Below are positions 45,582-59,293 of a stretch of 64,000 bases of DNA, piece after piece. Source of the stretch: Fen-1467 sp035519475 (GTDB lineage: Bacteria > Verrucomicrobiota > Verrucomicrobiia > Opitutales > Opitutaceae); contig DATIWI010000056.1 of NCBI GenBank assembly GCA_035519475.1, positions 1 through 64,000 on the forward strand. The letters run 5' to 3'. Within the stretch, counting starts at the first letter, position 1; every line of letters starts with the position of its first letter. Both the position numbers and the translations under genes were made by a program. The notes under the pieces were generated by a model. That model was not told where the DNA came from, did not search any database, and saw only the letters and a program-made list of their open reading frames with translations.

Positions 45582-48122
45582 GTGAAGCCTGTCCCTGTCC
45601 CGAGAGTCGATCGCGATCGCCGGGTTGCGCGCGCGCTGCCGATGGCGGCCGCGGTGGCGGTTGTGGCGCTCCTGCCGTGGTGGCACAATCACACCTATCT
45701 GCGGGACTTCTACGACTACGGGCTGGTGATCGCCGGCAATGGCCGGATCCTGGCCGGCGAACGGCCCTACACCGACTTTGTCACGCCCATCCAGTCGGGG
45801 ATGTTCTGGGCCAATCTTGCGGCGGAGCGATTGTTTGGTGGCTCGTTTCTCGCCATGACCTGGGGGGCGGCGGCGGCCATTGCGGCGGCGGCGATCGGAG
45901 GCACGCTGGTGCTGGCCCGGCGCTGGCCGGTTTGGCTTGCCGGCCTCGTGACGGCGGCGGTGGTGACGGGCAGCCTGTCGCAGCACACGATCATCTGGCA
46001 CAACGCGATGGGCGTAGTGTGCCTGGCCGCCGTCACCTGGAGCGGTGCGGTCGCGCCGGTATGGCGCCTGAGCCACTGGCCGTGGCACGTCCTTACGGCG
46101 GGCGGGCTTCTGCTGGGCGGAGTCAACAAGCTGAATTTCCACCTGCTCGCGCTGGCCGTAGCCATCGGATGGGTGGTGCGCGCCTGGGCGGCCGGCGAGG
46201 CGGAACGCCCGCGCTGCCTCCTCAGCCTGGGCGGGCTGGTGCTGGTGGGCGCGGTGGCGCCCGTCGCCCTCGAACTGGCGTGGACCCGCGCCTCCCTCGG
46301 CGCCTGGTGGTACAACGTGGTGACGCTGCCCCTGGCGGAGCGGGGGGGCAATCTGGAATTGCTGTTTTCCTGGACGGAGCTGTGGCGACCCGCGCACAAC
46401 TACTACGGCTCGCTGTCGGTATCGCCGGTCGGCATGCTCTGCCTCGTGGCAGCCGGGGGCGCGGCCGCGGCGGCCTGGCGCCGGGGCGACCGCCGGGCCG
46501 GGACCTGCGCGCTGGCGGCTGGAGGCGGCCTGCTGGCCGCGGCGGGAAGCCTCGCCTTGCTCGTGACCAATTTCGAGATCGCCTACGTCGCACTCGCTGC
46601 CGCCATCGCGCTCGCCGCCGGCCTCTGGCTGGGGCACGATGCGGCGCCGCGTGGCCTCCTGTTCCTGACCACCCTCGTCACTCCGGCCGCCATCCTGCTG
46701 GGGGCGGCATGGGATTCAGCCTGGCGCGGGCAGCGCTCCCAATTCGGTCACGCCGCGTCGCCGCGGAGCGCCTACTCCGATGTGCGCCGGAGCGGGCCCG
46801 CGTTCGCCTATCTGCGGGGCCTGCGCATTCCACCTGAATGGGCGGATTCCCTGCGTCCGCTGGAGCAGACTCTCCCGCTGGCGCGGGCCGACGGCACCCG
46901 TCCGGTGTTCTTCGGCCAGGGCCTCGAGTGGCTGGAACGCGTATATCCCACGGTCAAACACAAGGGCCTGCCGCTCTGGATGCATTTCGGCACCAGCTAC
47001 GGTCCGCGGGAAACCGCGGAGCTTGTCGCGCTGCTCGCCGACGGCACCCAGTTCACGTCCTACTACATGGCCATCCCGTGGCTGCACGTGCCGGAACCCG
47101 TGGCTGCGGCGCTGCGGCAACGGTACGATTTCGCACAGTTCGCCGCTTATATGGGCCATTGGACCCGCCGGGTGATCATGGATGTGCCGACCGGCCCGGC
47201 GGGCGCGGACACGGACGGCGGGTCTTTCCGGCCGCTGCAAGCCGCGCTGGGAAACAATGACGCTATCTATCTCCTCAACCTGATCGGCGGGAGCATCAAC
47301 CCGCTCCATCTGGAAGTGCGCGGCCGCGCAGTAACGGTTTTCCCGCGCACGGAACATTCCGGACCGGTCATCGGTGTGACGGAGGAGTGGGCAGCCTTGC
47401 GGACCGGCCCCGGATTGCGGCGGCTGCAGGGTGAAGCCGTCGGGCGCCGCCGCACCCCCGGGAGCGAGGCGCTGATCGCAAAATTCGTAGCGCGCGCGGC
47501 GGATACCGGCGCCACGCTGTGGGCGGAAGAGGTCCGGCTCGAGGCCGGCGCCCGCGAAAAGGTCATTCCGTTCATCATTCGCGGCGACGGGAATCCGCTG
47601 GAGTTGGTGATCGATATCCCGTCGGCGCAGCGGGGAAGACTTGAGGCGGGATTCCGGCAGGTGTTCGTCCAGCAGTCGGATGCGGGGACTGCGGAGCCGC
47701 CGCGACTCCGCCCCAACGCCCCACCGGACGCCAAGCCCGAGCTCGAGGGGTTGCGCCGCCTCATTCCCGGTGGAGCGTGGCGGCTGACTGACGCCGTGGT
47801 GCGCGGGGCGACGGTGCAGGGCGGCGAGCTGCTTTTCCCTCCGGGCGCGGAGTGCTGGATCAGGCCGGACCGACCGCTGGCCGAATTGGCGGGGGAATTT
47901 CGCCGGGCTCCGTCTGATGCGTCCGGGAATCCGGTGCTGCGTTTCGTCTGGAGCCGCGGGCCGCACCTGGAACTGCTGGATCAGCAGGGGCTCCCGTTGC
48001 GGGCCGAACAAGCGCGATTCCGCGGCTGGAGCCCGGAGCCGGACGGATGGTTTGGCCTGCTCGCTGATCCCGGCGCCACCACCGCGCCGGCGTTGATCCG
48101 CTTCACCGCCACGGCACCGTAG
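45582..48122 (+). CDS. Large polytopic membrane protein (GT-C-like), unknown function
   Basis: Protein of 846 residues. Residues ~20-400 carry about ten transmembrane helices with an early loop YDYGLVIAGNGRILAGERPYTDF, similar to lipid-linked glycosyltransferases. The C-terminal ~430 residues form a soluble region with beta strands and no recognised domain. The frame begins with GTG at 45582; a start at M20 (MAAAVAVVALLPWW) is equally possible. Converges with the spermidine-synthase-like gene. Confidence 0.55.
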   Translation: MKPVPVPRVDRDRRVARALPMAAAVAVVALLPWWHNHTYLRDFYDYGLVIAGNGRILAGERPYTDFVTPIQSGMFWANLAAERLFGGSFLAMTWGAAAAIAAAAIGGTLVLARRWPVWLAGLVTAAVVTGSLSQHTIIWHNAMGVVCLAAVTWSGAVAPVWRLSHWPWHVLTAGGLLLGGVNKLNFHLLALAVAIGWVVRAWAAGEAERPRCLLSLGGLVLVGAVAPVALELAWTRASLGAWWYNVVTLPLAERGGNLELLFSWTELWRPAHNYYGSLSVSPVGMLCLVAAGGAAAAAWRRGDRRAGTCALAAGGGLLAAAGSLALLVTNFEIAYVALAAAIALAAGLWLGHDAAPRGLLFLTTLVTPAAILLGAAWDSAWRGQRSQFGHAASPRSAYSDVRRSGPAFAYLRGLRIPPEWADSLRPLEQTLPLARADGTRPVFFGQGLEWLERVYPTVKHKGLPLWMHFGTSYGPRETAELVALLADGTQFTSYYMAIPWLHVPEPVAAALRQRYDFAQFAAYMGHWTRRVIMDVPTGPAGADTDGGSFRPLQAALGNNDAIYLLNLIGGSINPLHLEVRGRAVTVFPRTEHSGPVIGVTEEWAALRTGPGLRRLQGEAVGRRRTPGSEALIAKFVARAADTGATLWAEEVRLEAGAREKVIPFIIRGDGNPLELVIDIPSAQRGRLEAGFRQVFVQQSDAGTAEPPRLRPNAPPDAKPELEGLRRLIPGGAWRLTDAVVRGATVQGGELLFPPGAECWIRPDRPLAELAGEFRRAPSDASGNPVLRFVWSRGPHLELLDQQGLPLRAEQARFRGWSPEPDGWFGLLADPGATTAPALIRFTATAP

Positions 48123-48147
48123 CCGGAACCACGCCGTCGGGCGCTCC

Positions 48148-50241
48148 TCAGGCGGGGGCGGCGGCGCGGGCTCTTCCCCGGGCGCGGATTCGGAGGAGCA
48201 CGACGCCGAGGTAGGCGGCCAGCACGAGCAGATAGAGCGCCCGGATGCCGGTGATCATCGAGGCAAACTCGATCAGCCCGCCGGCCACCGCGCCGAGCAA
48301 GTTCCAGCCAAACGCGGTGTTCGCCTCCGGGCGATCGCGGAACAGCAGCGCGAAGCAGGCGGCCGCGAAAAAAATCGGCGTGCCGACGAAGGCCACCGAT
48401 AGCAGCAGCCGAATCAGCTCGTTCATCCGGAGCAGGGCGTGCGCAGGCACGAAGTAGGCGGCGACGAGCGACACGATCAATCCCCCCATGCAGAGCGCCC
48501 ACGGCAGCGGCCGCCATTGGGTGAGGAGGGTGGCGGCGAGCACCATGGCAAGGATGGCGCCGAACACCACCGCGCTGGTCAGCCAGGTGGCGCCCCAGAG
48601 CAGGGACATGGTGGTGACCGATTTGGTCTCGAGCAGCAGGAAGGCGAGGCCGAACAGGAACATCTCGCCGTCGATGGCGCCCGCACGGAGGCTGCGGCGC
48701 ATTTCGCCGGACGCGAGCGCCAGCGAGGCGACTGTGATGACGGTGAAGGCGCCGATCAGCACCAGATAGAAGGAACTGATGCTGCGATGCTGCAGATAAA
48801 GGTAGGGCCAGTCGTCGGTCGGCAGTTCGACGGTGGCGCCGAGGCGGATGACCGCGGGGGCGAGGCGACGCCGCAGCTCGGGGTTGAGATGGTCGAAGGC
48901 CGGCCCGGCGACGAAGATCCGGTTGAAGAGGTAATAATGCTGGGCCACGATGAAGGGCGGGAGTCCGAAGACGCGGGCCAGCAGGCCGGCCAGCCGCTGG
49001 TTGATGTAATCCGCGCCGACCGCGAAATACAGGACCACCCCGCCTCCGGGCGCCAGATGCGCCTTGGCCGCCTCGATGCACTCCCGGGTATAGACGAAAT
49101 TGTCCAGGCGCACGTTCGAGAGCGCCGAGAGGCGGGTCATGGAATCGAGCGTGCCGAAGACGATTAGATCGTAGTTCTCGGTCGCCTCGTTGAGGAAGGC
49201 GCGGGCATCGGTGTTGAAGACCCGCACGCGGGGCGAGGCGTACGGCCGGTCGGGATGCCGGTCCCCCAGGGCCAGGATCGCCGGATCGATCTCCACGGCG
49301 TCGACGCGCTCCGCGCCTTCGCCGAGCGCGACGGCCACGTCGTTGCCGGTGCCGGCCCCGAGCACGAGCACCTTCCCGGGTGGACGCTTGAGGAAGCGAT
49401 ACGGCAGGTGGTAGCCGTTGGCGGGCGCGTTGGGCTCCGCGGTCAGTTCCGGCGCCATCGGCAGGGCCATCTGGTGCAGCGAGCCATTGGTCAAAATGGC
49501 GGTCCCGCGCTGGCCGGCGGTGTGCCGGGCGCTGACGCCGTAGTAGGGACTGTACACGTCGGCGCGGTCCGCCCCGCGGACAATGACCAGCAGCGCCAGG
49601 GCGGCCGCGGCATAGGCCAGCAAGCCGCGCCAACGGGCGGCGAAAAACACCGCGCCCGTGACCAGGAACACGGCGAACCACAGGGGCGGGCGGGTGCTCG
49701 CGAAACCGACGAAGGCGAAGGCCACCACGCCGACGAGCGAACCGAGGAGGTCGCACGAGTATCCCCACAGCGCCCGGCGCTGGTCGCGGAATGCCTGGAG
49801 CCGTACCGCGACGATCTGGCCGAGGGAAACGAAGCTCGCGGCGCTGAGCAGGAAGCAGATGATGATGGGCAGGCGGACATCGCCGAACACGGGCGCGCTG
49901 CCGCCGAGATCGAAGTAAAGCAGCCAGAGATACTCCGTCGGCGAATTCTGGGTGAAGGCGACGCGGCTCAGGGCCCAGCTGACGCCGGTGGCGAGAAGCA
50001 GGCTCGCCGGCCACAGCCAGAGCAGTGCGCGCCGCCGCGCAATCAGGCAGCCCAATCCCAGACCGAGGAACGCGCTCAGCAGAATCAGGTTGGGAAAATA
50101 GGCGAGGACGCGCACCTGGCCCGGCAGCCAGCGGATCAGGGTCAGCTCCTGGAAGAGGACGACGAACGAGGCGGCACAGAGTTCCGCGCCGAGGCGAAAC
50201 AACGGCCGGCCCGAGGCCGCGGTGTCAGCGCCCGGATTCAC
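48148..50241 (-). CDS. Membrane-embedded spermidine-synthase-like protein
   Basis: Protein of 697 residues. Six or so N-terminal transmembrane helices (FVVLFQELTLIRWLPG, ILLSAFLGLGLGCLIA and others) precede an SAM-binding methyltransferase/aminopropyltransferase core (~280-420; GKVLVLGAGTGNDVAVAL, VDAVEIDPAIL, YDLIVFGTLDS). A second block of helices follows. Such fusions of a MFS-like membrane part and SpeE-like domain are known, with unclear substrate. The GTG start follows the tyrS stop by three bases (GAGG upstream), implying an operon. Confidence 0.8.
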   Translation of the reverse strand: MNPGADTAASGRPLFRLGAELCAASFVVLFQELTLIRWLPGQVRVLAYFPNLILLSAFLGLGLGCLIARRRALLWLWPASLLLATGVSWALSRVAFTQNSPTEYLWLLYFDLGGSAPVFGDVRLPIIICFLLSAASFVSLGQIVAVRLQAFRDQRRALWGYSCDLLGSLVGVVAFAFVGFASTRPPLWFAVFLVTGAVFFAARWRGLLAYAAAALALLVIVRGADRADVYSPYYGVSARHTAGQRGTAILTNGSLHQMALPMAPELTAEPNAPANGYHLPYRFLKRPPGKVLVLGAGTGNDVAVALGEGAERVDAVEIDPAILALGDRHPDRPYASPRVRVFNTDARAFLNEATENYDLIVFGTLDSMTRLSALSNVRLDNFVYTRECIEAAKAHLAPGGGVVLYFAVGADYINQRLAGLLARVFGLPPFIVAQHYYLFNRIFVAGPAFDHLNPELRRRLAPAVIRLGATVELPTDDWPYLYLQHRSISSFYLVLIGAFTVITVASLALASGEMRRSLRAGAIDGEMFLFGLAFLLLETKSVTTMSLLWGATWLTSAVVFGAILAMVLAATLLTQWRPLPWALCMGGLIVSLVAAYFVPAHALLRMNELIRLLLSVAFVGTPIFFAAACFALLFRDRPEANTAFGWNLLGAVAGGLIEFASMITGIRALYLLVLAAYLGVVLLRIRARGRARAAAPA

Positions 50242-50244
50242 GGC

Positions 50245-51528
50245 TCATCCTCGCACGCGCAGCAAGGCATAGGTGCGTTTGCCCTTTCGCAGCAGCAGGT
50301 ACTTCTGGAACAGCAGGTCTTCGCCCGTGACGGTGCGGCCGACTTCGGAGACGCGGATATTGTTGAGGTAAAGGCCGCCGGCCTCGAGATCTTTGCGCGC
50401 CTGGCCCTTGGAGGCCGCCAGGCCGGCGTGCAGCGCGAGGTCAATGATGGGCACGCCCGCCCCCGCGAGCCTCTCGTTGGGAAGATCCGTGGTCGGCACC
50501 TCCCCGACGACATCACTGAACACCTGCTCGGTCACGCCCTCGAGCCCGCCGCCGAACAGGATGGCACTGGCGCGGATCGCGTCGTCGCAGGCGCCCTGGC
50601 CGTGGACGAGCGTCGTGACCTCGCGGGCCAGCGCCTTTGGCGCGGTGCGGGCGCCGGGGTTCCGTTCGTGCTCCGCCGCCAATGCGGTGATTTCCCCGTG
50701 CGGCAGGAGGGTGAACTTCTTGAGGTATTCGACCACCTTGCCGTCCTCGGCGTTGACGAAGAACTGATAGAACCGGTACGGGCTGGTCTTCGCCGGATCG
50801 AGCCACACCGCGCCGCCCCCGGTGCTCTTGCCGAACTTCTGCCCGGCGGCATCGGTGATGAGCGGGAAGGTGAGGCCCCACGCCGGCACCCCCAGCTTTT
50901 TGCGGATGAGATCGCAGCCCGCCGTGATGTTGCCGTATTGATCGGCGCCGCCGATCTGCAGTTCGCAGTCGAAGTGCTGCCGCAGGTGCAGGAAGTCAAA
51001 AGCCTGCAGCAGCATGTAGCTGAACTCGGTGTAGCTGATGCCGCTGTCGCTGCCGAGCCGGGTGCGCACGCTCTCCTTGGCCAGCATGACGTTCACCGAA
51101 AAGTGCTTCCCGACATCGCGGAGGAAGTCGAGATAGGAGACCGGCGCGGTCCAATCGGCGTTGTCCACCAGCCGGGCGGGATTCGTCGTGGTCTCAAAGT
51201 CGATGAACTTGGCGAGCTGCCGCTTGATGCAGGCGACGTTGTGCGCGAGCTCCTCGCGGCTGAGCAGATTGCGTTCGGTGGAACGGCCGCCGGGATCGCC
51301 GATCATGCCGGTGGCGCCCCCGGCGAGCGGGAGGGGATGGTGGCCGGCGAGCTGGAAGCGCCGCAGGGTGAGCTGCCCCATCAGGTGGCCGGCGTGCAGG
51401 CTGTCGCCGGAGGGGTCGAAGCCGCAGTACAGCGTGAGGGGCCCGCGGGCGAGCCGCTGGCCGAGGCTGTCGAGGTCGGTGCAGTCCGCGATCAATCCGC
51501 GCCACTGCAGGTCTTCAAGCAGGGTCAT
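50245..51528 (-). CDS. tyrS: Tyrosyl-tRNA synthetase
   Basis: Charges tRNA-Tyr. The 427-residue class I synthetase has the HIGH-equivalent HAGH at 45-48, TyrRS signature YCGFDPSGDSLHAGHLMG, QIGGADQYGNI, the KMSKS-equivalent KFGKS around 235 and a C-terminal S4-like RNA-binding domain (LASKGQARKDLEAGG). ATG 51528 is the family-like start. It is upstream of the membrane SpeE-like gene and divergent from the peroxiredoxin gene. Confidence 0.95.
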   Translation of the reverse strand: MTLLEDLQWRGLIADCTDLDSLGQRLARGPLTLYCGFDPSGDSLHAGHLMGQLTLRRFQLAGHHPLPLAGGATGMIGDPGGRSTERNLLSREELAHNVACIKRQLAKFIDFETTTNPARLVDNADWTAPVSYLDFLRDVGKHFSVNVMLAKESVRTRLGSDSGISYTEFSYMLLQAFDFLHLRQHFDCELQIGGADQYGNITAGCDLIRKKLGVPAWGLTFPLITDAAGQKFGKSTGGGAVWLDPAKTSPYRFYQFFVNAEDGKVVEYLKKFTLLPHGEITALAAEHERNPGARTAPKALAREVTTLVHGQGACDDAIRASAILFGGGLEGVTEQVFSDVVGEVPTTDLPNERLAGAGVPIIDLALHAGLAASKGQARKDLEAGGLYLNNIRVSEVGRTVTGEDLLFQKYLLLRKGKRTYALLRVRG

Positions 51529-51594
51529 GATGAACGGGCAGGTTATCGCGGCGCAGCGGGGCGCGGACAAGGGGAATCTTTGCCGCGGCCCGGC

Positions 51595-51611
51595 CCCGGG
51601 CGGAGCCCGGG
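51595..51611. other. GC-rich hairpin between tyrS and peroxiredoxin
   Basis: CCCGGGC and GCCCGGG form a 7-bp stem around GGA, 67 bp from the tyrS start on one side and 153 bp from the peroxiredoxin start on the other. No adjacent T-run. Could be a leader structure of either gene. Confidence 0.35.
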
Positions 51612-51674
51612 TCAAGTCCGGTTAATGGGCGCCGGGGCCTTTTTAACACGCTGCCTTATACCGGGAAAAACGAT

Positions 51675-51703
51675 TTGTCACCGTTGCGACGACTGCCGTA
51701 ACG
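51675..51703 (+). promoter_or_regulatory. Candidate promoter for the peroxiredoxin gene
   Basis: TTGTCA (51675-51680), a 17-bp spacer and GTAACG form a weak sigma-70-like pair about 60 bp before ATG 51764, preceded by an AT-richer patch (TTTTTAAC, GGGAAAAACG). The -10 match is poor. Confidence 0.25.
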
Positions 51704-51763
51704 TCAGTCTTCCGACACAGCGGCGTCCGGCCGCCCGCTCCTCAACCCGCAACCACCACCATC

Positions 51764-52237
51764 ATGCCTCTTCCCGTTGGCACCAAGGCTCCCGACTTCA
51801 CGCTCAAGACGAAGACCGCTGAAGGCCCCAAGGATGTCATTCTCAGCGACAATTTCGGCAACAAGCAGACCGTGCTTCTCTTCTTCCCGGCGGCCTTCAC
51901 CGGGGTCTGCACCCAGGAGATGTGCGACATCTCCGCCGGTCTCGGCCAGTACGCCGGGCTCGAGGCCGACGTCTACGGCATCAGCGTCGACAATCCGTTC
52001 GCGCAGGAGGCCTGGGCCAAGCAGAACGGCATCCGCGTCACGCTCCTGTCCGACCTGAACAAGACCGTCACCAAGGCCTACGGCGTGCTGTTCCCGAACC
52101 TGCTTGGCATCTATGAGACGTCCGCGCGCGCGGCCTTCGTCATCGGCGAGGACGGCGTGATCAAGTACGCCGAGCAGACGCCCTCGCTGAAGGACCTGCC
52201 GAACTTCGCGGCGATCCAGGCGGCGCTCAAGCGCTAG
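51764..52237 (+). CDS. Peroxiredoxin (AhpC/TSA family)
   Basis: Thiol peroxidase of 157 residues reducing hydroperoxides. The peroxidatic motif P42-A-A-F-T46-G-V-C49 fits PxxxTxxC, with a second cysteine C54 (CTQEMC) that could resolve the disulfide. R and the FVIGEDG segment are also typical. It is short and Tpx/AhpE-like rather than a typical 2-Cys peroxiredoxin. It stands alone, divergent from tyrS. Confidence 0.9.
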   Translation: MPLPVGTKAPDFTLKTKTAEGPKDVILSDNFGNKQTVLLFFPAAFTGVCTQEMCDISAGLGQYAGLEADVYGISVDNPFAQEAWAKQNGIRVTLLSDLNKTVTKAYGVLFPNLLGIYETSARAAFVIGEDGVIKYAEQTPSLKDLPNFAAIQAALKR

Positions 52238-52305
52238 GCGCCCGGCTTCGCGGGAATGGCCGGGGGCACGGGCGGAGCGACCGCCCCGGACGCCGGCGCT
52301 CGCGG

Positions 52306-55215
<2,910 letters not shown>

Positions 55216-55371
55216 ACCTTTGCCGCGGCGCCGGGTCCAACCCGGCGGGTCAGAGCCGCGGGCTGACTGTGGGACGGGCCGGCGCGCTGGTGTCTGCTCC
55301 ATCGCGATGGGACTTCCGGCTGACTCGGTTTGGCTTTTGCATCCTGGCGTTTTTGGGTGAAAATTCCCTCC

Positions 55372-55905
55372 ATGCCCGACGTGGCCAACAAACCCACCTA
55401 TCTGGTCGACGCGTATTCCGACCCCGTGGTCGTACGCCTCGAAGGCCGGGCCTGTTTTACGAACAGCGCCTGCCTGCAGGATTTCTTCACCGAGATGGTG
55501 GGGCAGGGGAAGCTGCATTTCGTCGTCGACTTCCAGCATTGTGCCAGCATGGACAGCACTTTTCTCGGAGTGCTGGCCGGCCTGGCGCTCGAGCTGCGGC
55601 GCCGGAATCCGCCGGGCACCCTCGTCGTCTCCCGGGTGGGGCGGCGCAACTTGGAGCTCCTGCGCAATCTCGGGCTGCACCGGCTGCTCACGGTTGACGC
55701 CGGGGACGCCGCGCCCGGGGACGCGCGCGCGCCCATCGCGCTGGAATGCGCCGCCGATCGGAGCGACGTGGAACACGCGCGCCTCGTGCTGGAGGCGCAC
55801 GAGAACCTCATCGCGGCGGATCCGGCCAACCAGGGCAAATTTCAGGACGTGATGGCGTTTCTGCGCCGCCGGGTGGAGCAGAGACCGGCGGCGGGATCCG
55901 GATAG
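55372..55905 (+). CDS. STAS-domain protein (anti-sigma-factor-antagonist-like)
   Basis: Protein of 177 residues. The first ~110 residues resemble a STAS domain (VVVRLEGRACFTNSACLQDFF, FVVDFQHCASMDSTFLGVLAG, with a serine S-T at the usual phosphorylation region). The C-terminal ~60 residues are a short helical tail (VEHARLVLEAHENL). It precedes a SpoIIE-like PP2C phosphatase by 141 bp, the typical partner-switching pair. The anti-sigma kinase partner is not adjacent. Confidence 0.75.
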   Translation: MPDVANKPTYLVDAYSDPVVVRLEGRACFTNSACLQDFFTEMVGQGKLHFVVDFQHCASMDSTFLGVLAGLALELRRRNPPGTLVVSRVGRRNLELLRNLGLHRLLTVDAGDAAPGDARAPIALECAADRSDVEHARLVLEAHENLIAADPANQGKFQDVMAFLRRRVEQRPAAGSG

Positions 55906-56046
55906 GGAGCCCGTGGGCGGAAGATCGTTGGGCAGGGCGCCCCGGGCCGGCCGCGGAGGGGGCCAAGGCGAGCCGGAGCGGGACCGGCCGGCGGCCCCCG
56001 TCGCCTTCTGTCTCGACCCGGCCGCGGGTCGGCCAAGAATGCCCGC

Positions 56047-57486
56047 ATGCTGTTCTTCCTGATGGGTGCGGCGGTCGGCGCTCTGGCCGTGCTCGTGCTC
56101 GGCATGCGGGCGCGGGCCCGGGCTGACCGGCTGGAGGAGGAGAAGCAGCAGCTCGCGCAGCAGAAGCAGATCGTCATCGATTTCATGCACCATATGGTGC
56201 AGGCCCTCGGGGAGGGGGTGTCGCGTGACGAGCTCTTCCAGCGCATCGTCCACGCCGCCATTCTCTGCACGGAGGCGCTGAGCGCCTGCATCTTTGAGAA
56301 GCGGGCCGACAACAAGATGCAGGGGGTCGCGGTCGAGGGCCTGTTCCCGCCGCACCGGCCGTTGCCGCCGCAGGCCAAGGCCAAGCTGACCACGCGCGCC
56401 CGCTTCATTGAGCAGGTGCTCAAATCGGAGGTGTTCGATATCAGCGAGGGGATTGTCGGCCGGGTCGCGCGCACCGGGCAGGGCGAGCTCATCGCGGACG
56501 CCGCGACCGACCCGCGCATCGTCAAGCACGACGACCCCGCCCTCGCCGTGCGTTCCGTCATCGCCGCGCCGATCATGTTTCAGGACCGGACGATCGGCGT
56601 CCTGGCGGTGGCGAATCCGGCGGGCGGACTGCCCTTCACCGACCACGATTTCTCGCTGGTCATGTCGCTGGCCGAGCAGGCGGGGCTGGCGGTGCACAAT
56701 CTCGAATCCATGCATTTCCAGATCGAGAAGAGGCAGCTCGACCTCGATCTGGCGCTGGCCAGCAGCATCCAGCAGATGCTGCTCCCGGCCCACACCCCGC
56801 AGGTGGCGGGCCTGGACATCGCCGCCCAGTATGTGCCGATGCAGAAGGTCGGCGGCGATCTCTACGATTTCTATGCGCTGTCGGATTCACGGCTGGGGAT
56901 CGCGGTGGCCGACGTTTCCGGCAAGGGGATTCCCGCCTCGCTCCTCATGGCCATCTGCCGCACCAACCTCCAGCGGATCGCCCCGCACTTCGAATCGCCG
57001 GCGCGCGTGCTGCGCGAGGTGAACCGGGTGATGGCGGGGGAGGTCTGCCGCGGCATGTTCATCACCATCGTCTACGCGGTCGTCGACCTCGGGCGGGGCT
57101 CCGTGACGTTCGCGCGGGCGGGCCACGAGCAGCCCCTGCTGCTGCGGCGCGACCCGGCCAGCGGCGAGCGCGTGGGCGAGTTCGTCGCCTCCGAGGGCAT
57201 GGCGGTGGGCATGGTCGGCGCGGAGGTGTTCGACGCGGCGATTGCGGACGCGTCCGTCTCCTTCTTGGCGGGCGACACGCTGGTGCTGTACACTGACGGC
57301 GTCACCGAGGCGGCCAACGCCGAGGACCAGGAGTTTTCCGGCAGCCGGCTGGCCGATGCGCTGCGCGGGCTGCACGGCCGGAGCGCCGGGGAGATCACCG
57401 AGGGGATCCTCGACCATGTCCGGCGCTTTACCGGCCAGGATCATCCGCGCGACGATCTCACGCTCGTGACGGTGAAGCGGGTGTAG
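56047..57486 (+). CDS. GAF-domain SpoIIE/RsbU-type PP2C phosphatase
   Basis: Protein of 479 residues: an N-terminal membrane helix (MLFFLMGAAVGALAVLVLGM) and coiled coil, a GAF domain (~45-220; SVIAAPIMFQDRTIGVLAVANPAG) and a PP2C/SpoIIE phosphatase domain with metal-binding aspartates in VGGDLYDF (~268), ADVSGKGIPASLL (~288), YTDGVTEA (~415) and DDLTLV. It is expected to dephosphorylate a STAS protein, likely the upstream neighbour, in response to a GAF-sensed signal. Confidence 0.88.
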   Translation: MLFFLMGAAVGALAVLVLGMRARARADRLEEEKQQLAQQKQIVIDFMHHMVQALGEGVSRDELFQRIVHAAILCTEALSACIFEKRADNKMQGVAVEGLFPPHRPLPPQAKAKLTTRARFIEQVLKSEVFDISEGIVGRVARTGQGELIADAATDPRIVKHDDPALAVRSVIAAPIMFQDRTIGVLAVANPAGGLPFTDHDFSLVMSLAEQAGLAVHNLESMHFQIEKRQLDLDLALASSIQQMLLPAHTPQVAGLDIAAQYVPMQKVGGDLYDFYALSDSRLGIAVADVSGKGIPASLLMAICRTNLQRIAPHFESPARVLREVNRVMAGEVCRGMFITIVYAVVDLGRGSVTFARAGHEQPLLLRRDPASGERVGEFVASEGMAVGMVGAEVFDAAIADASVSFLAGDTLVLYTDGVTEAANAEDQEFSGSRLADALRGLHGRSAGEITEGILDHVRRFTGQDHPRDDLTLVTVKRV

Positions 57487-57652
57487 GCGGGGCGGGCCGA
57501 ATCCCCGGGATGGCGGCCGCAAGGGGCCAGGCCGGTCCCGTGGGGGCTGCAATCCCGGCGAGCCTCCTCGCGTCAGCTCTTACAGCATCGCCGCCGGAGG
57601 CCGAAGTTCGCCGTTGCGTGGAGCGCGCTCCGTGGCCACCGTGTCCGTCCCC

Positions 57653-58885
<1,233 letters not shown>

Positions 58886-58920
58886 AGTCCCAAACCCCAA
58901 GACCCAGGTTCCAACGAAGG
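58886..58920. repeat. Left inverted word-repeat of the four-helix-bundle cassette
   Basis: Begins immediately after the trpB stop and contains CCAAACCCCAAGACCCAGG and TTCCAACGAAGG. Its sequence is closely matched by the reverse complement of 59294-59328, which lies after the four-helix-bundle gene. Confidence 0.7.
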
Positions 58921-58936
58921 GATGCCAACGGACGCA

Positions 58937-59287
58937 ATGCCAGAAGATTTGGGAGAGCGCACATTCCGGTTTGCGGTTCGGGTCAGGACGTTCGTGCGGA
59001 AGCTGCCTCGGACCTTATGCAACATCGAAGATGTGCGGCAACTCGTGAGGGCGTCCGGCTCAGTCGCAGCGAACTATATTGAAGCCGACGAATCATTGAG
59101 CGACAAAGACTTCGTGCTTCGCATTCAGATCTGCCGCAAGGAATCCAAGGAGAGCCGGCTCTTTCTCCGCCTCCTGGACGTGCAGGGAAATGAGGCGCTC
59201 GCGGCAAAGCGTGAGGAATTGGCGCAGGAGGCCCGTGAGCTGATGTTGATCTTCAAGGCGATTGTCCGAGAGAAGGGTGGACGATGA
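58937..59287 (+). CDS. Four-helix-bundle protein (23S rRNA IVP / PF05635 family)
   Basis: Small helical protein of 116 residues (121 if ATG 58922 is used). The family signature is DLGERTFRFAVRVRTFVRKLP, then VRQLVRASGSVAANYIEAD and FVLRIQICRKESKESRLFLRLL. Family members were first noted in intervening sequences of 23S rRNA genes and are structurally related to Avd of diversity-generating retroelements, but have no established function here. It is bracketed by inverted word-repeats and uses a less GC-rich composition than trpB and yicC. Confidence 0.85.
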   Translation: MPEDLGERTFRFAVRVRTFVRKLPRTLCNIEDVRQLVRASGSVAANYIEADESLSDKDFVLRIQICRKESKESRLFLRLLDVQGNEALAAKREELAQEARELMLIFKAIVREKGGR

Positions 59288-59293
59288 ACGGAT

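Noticed and set aside
57487..57652. Trp-rich leader peptide or terminator before trpB
   Set aside because: No frame with adjacent Trp codons and no stem plus T-run was found.
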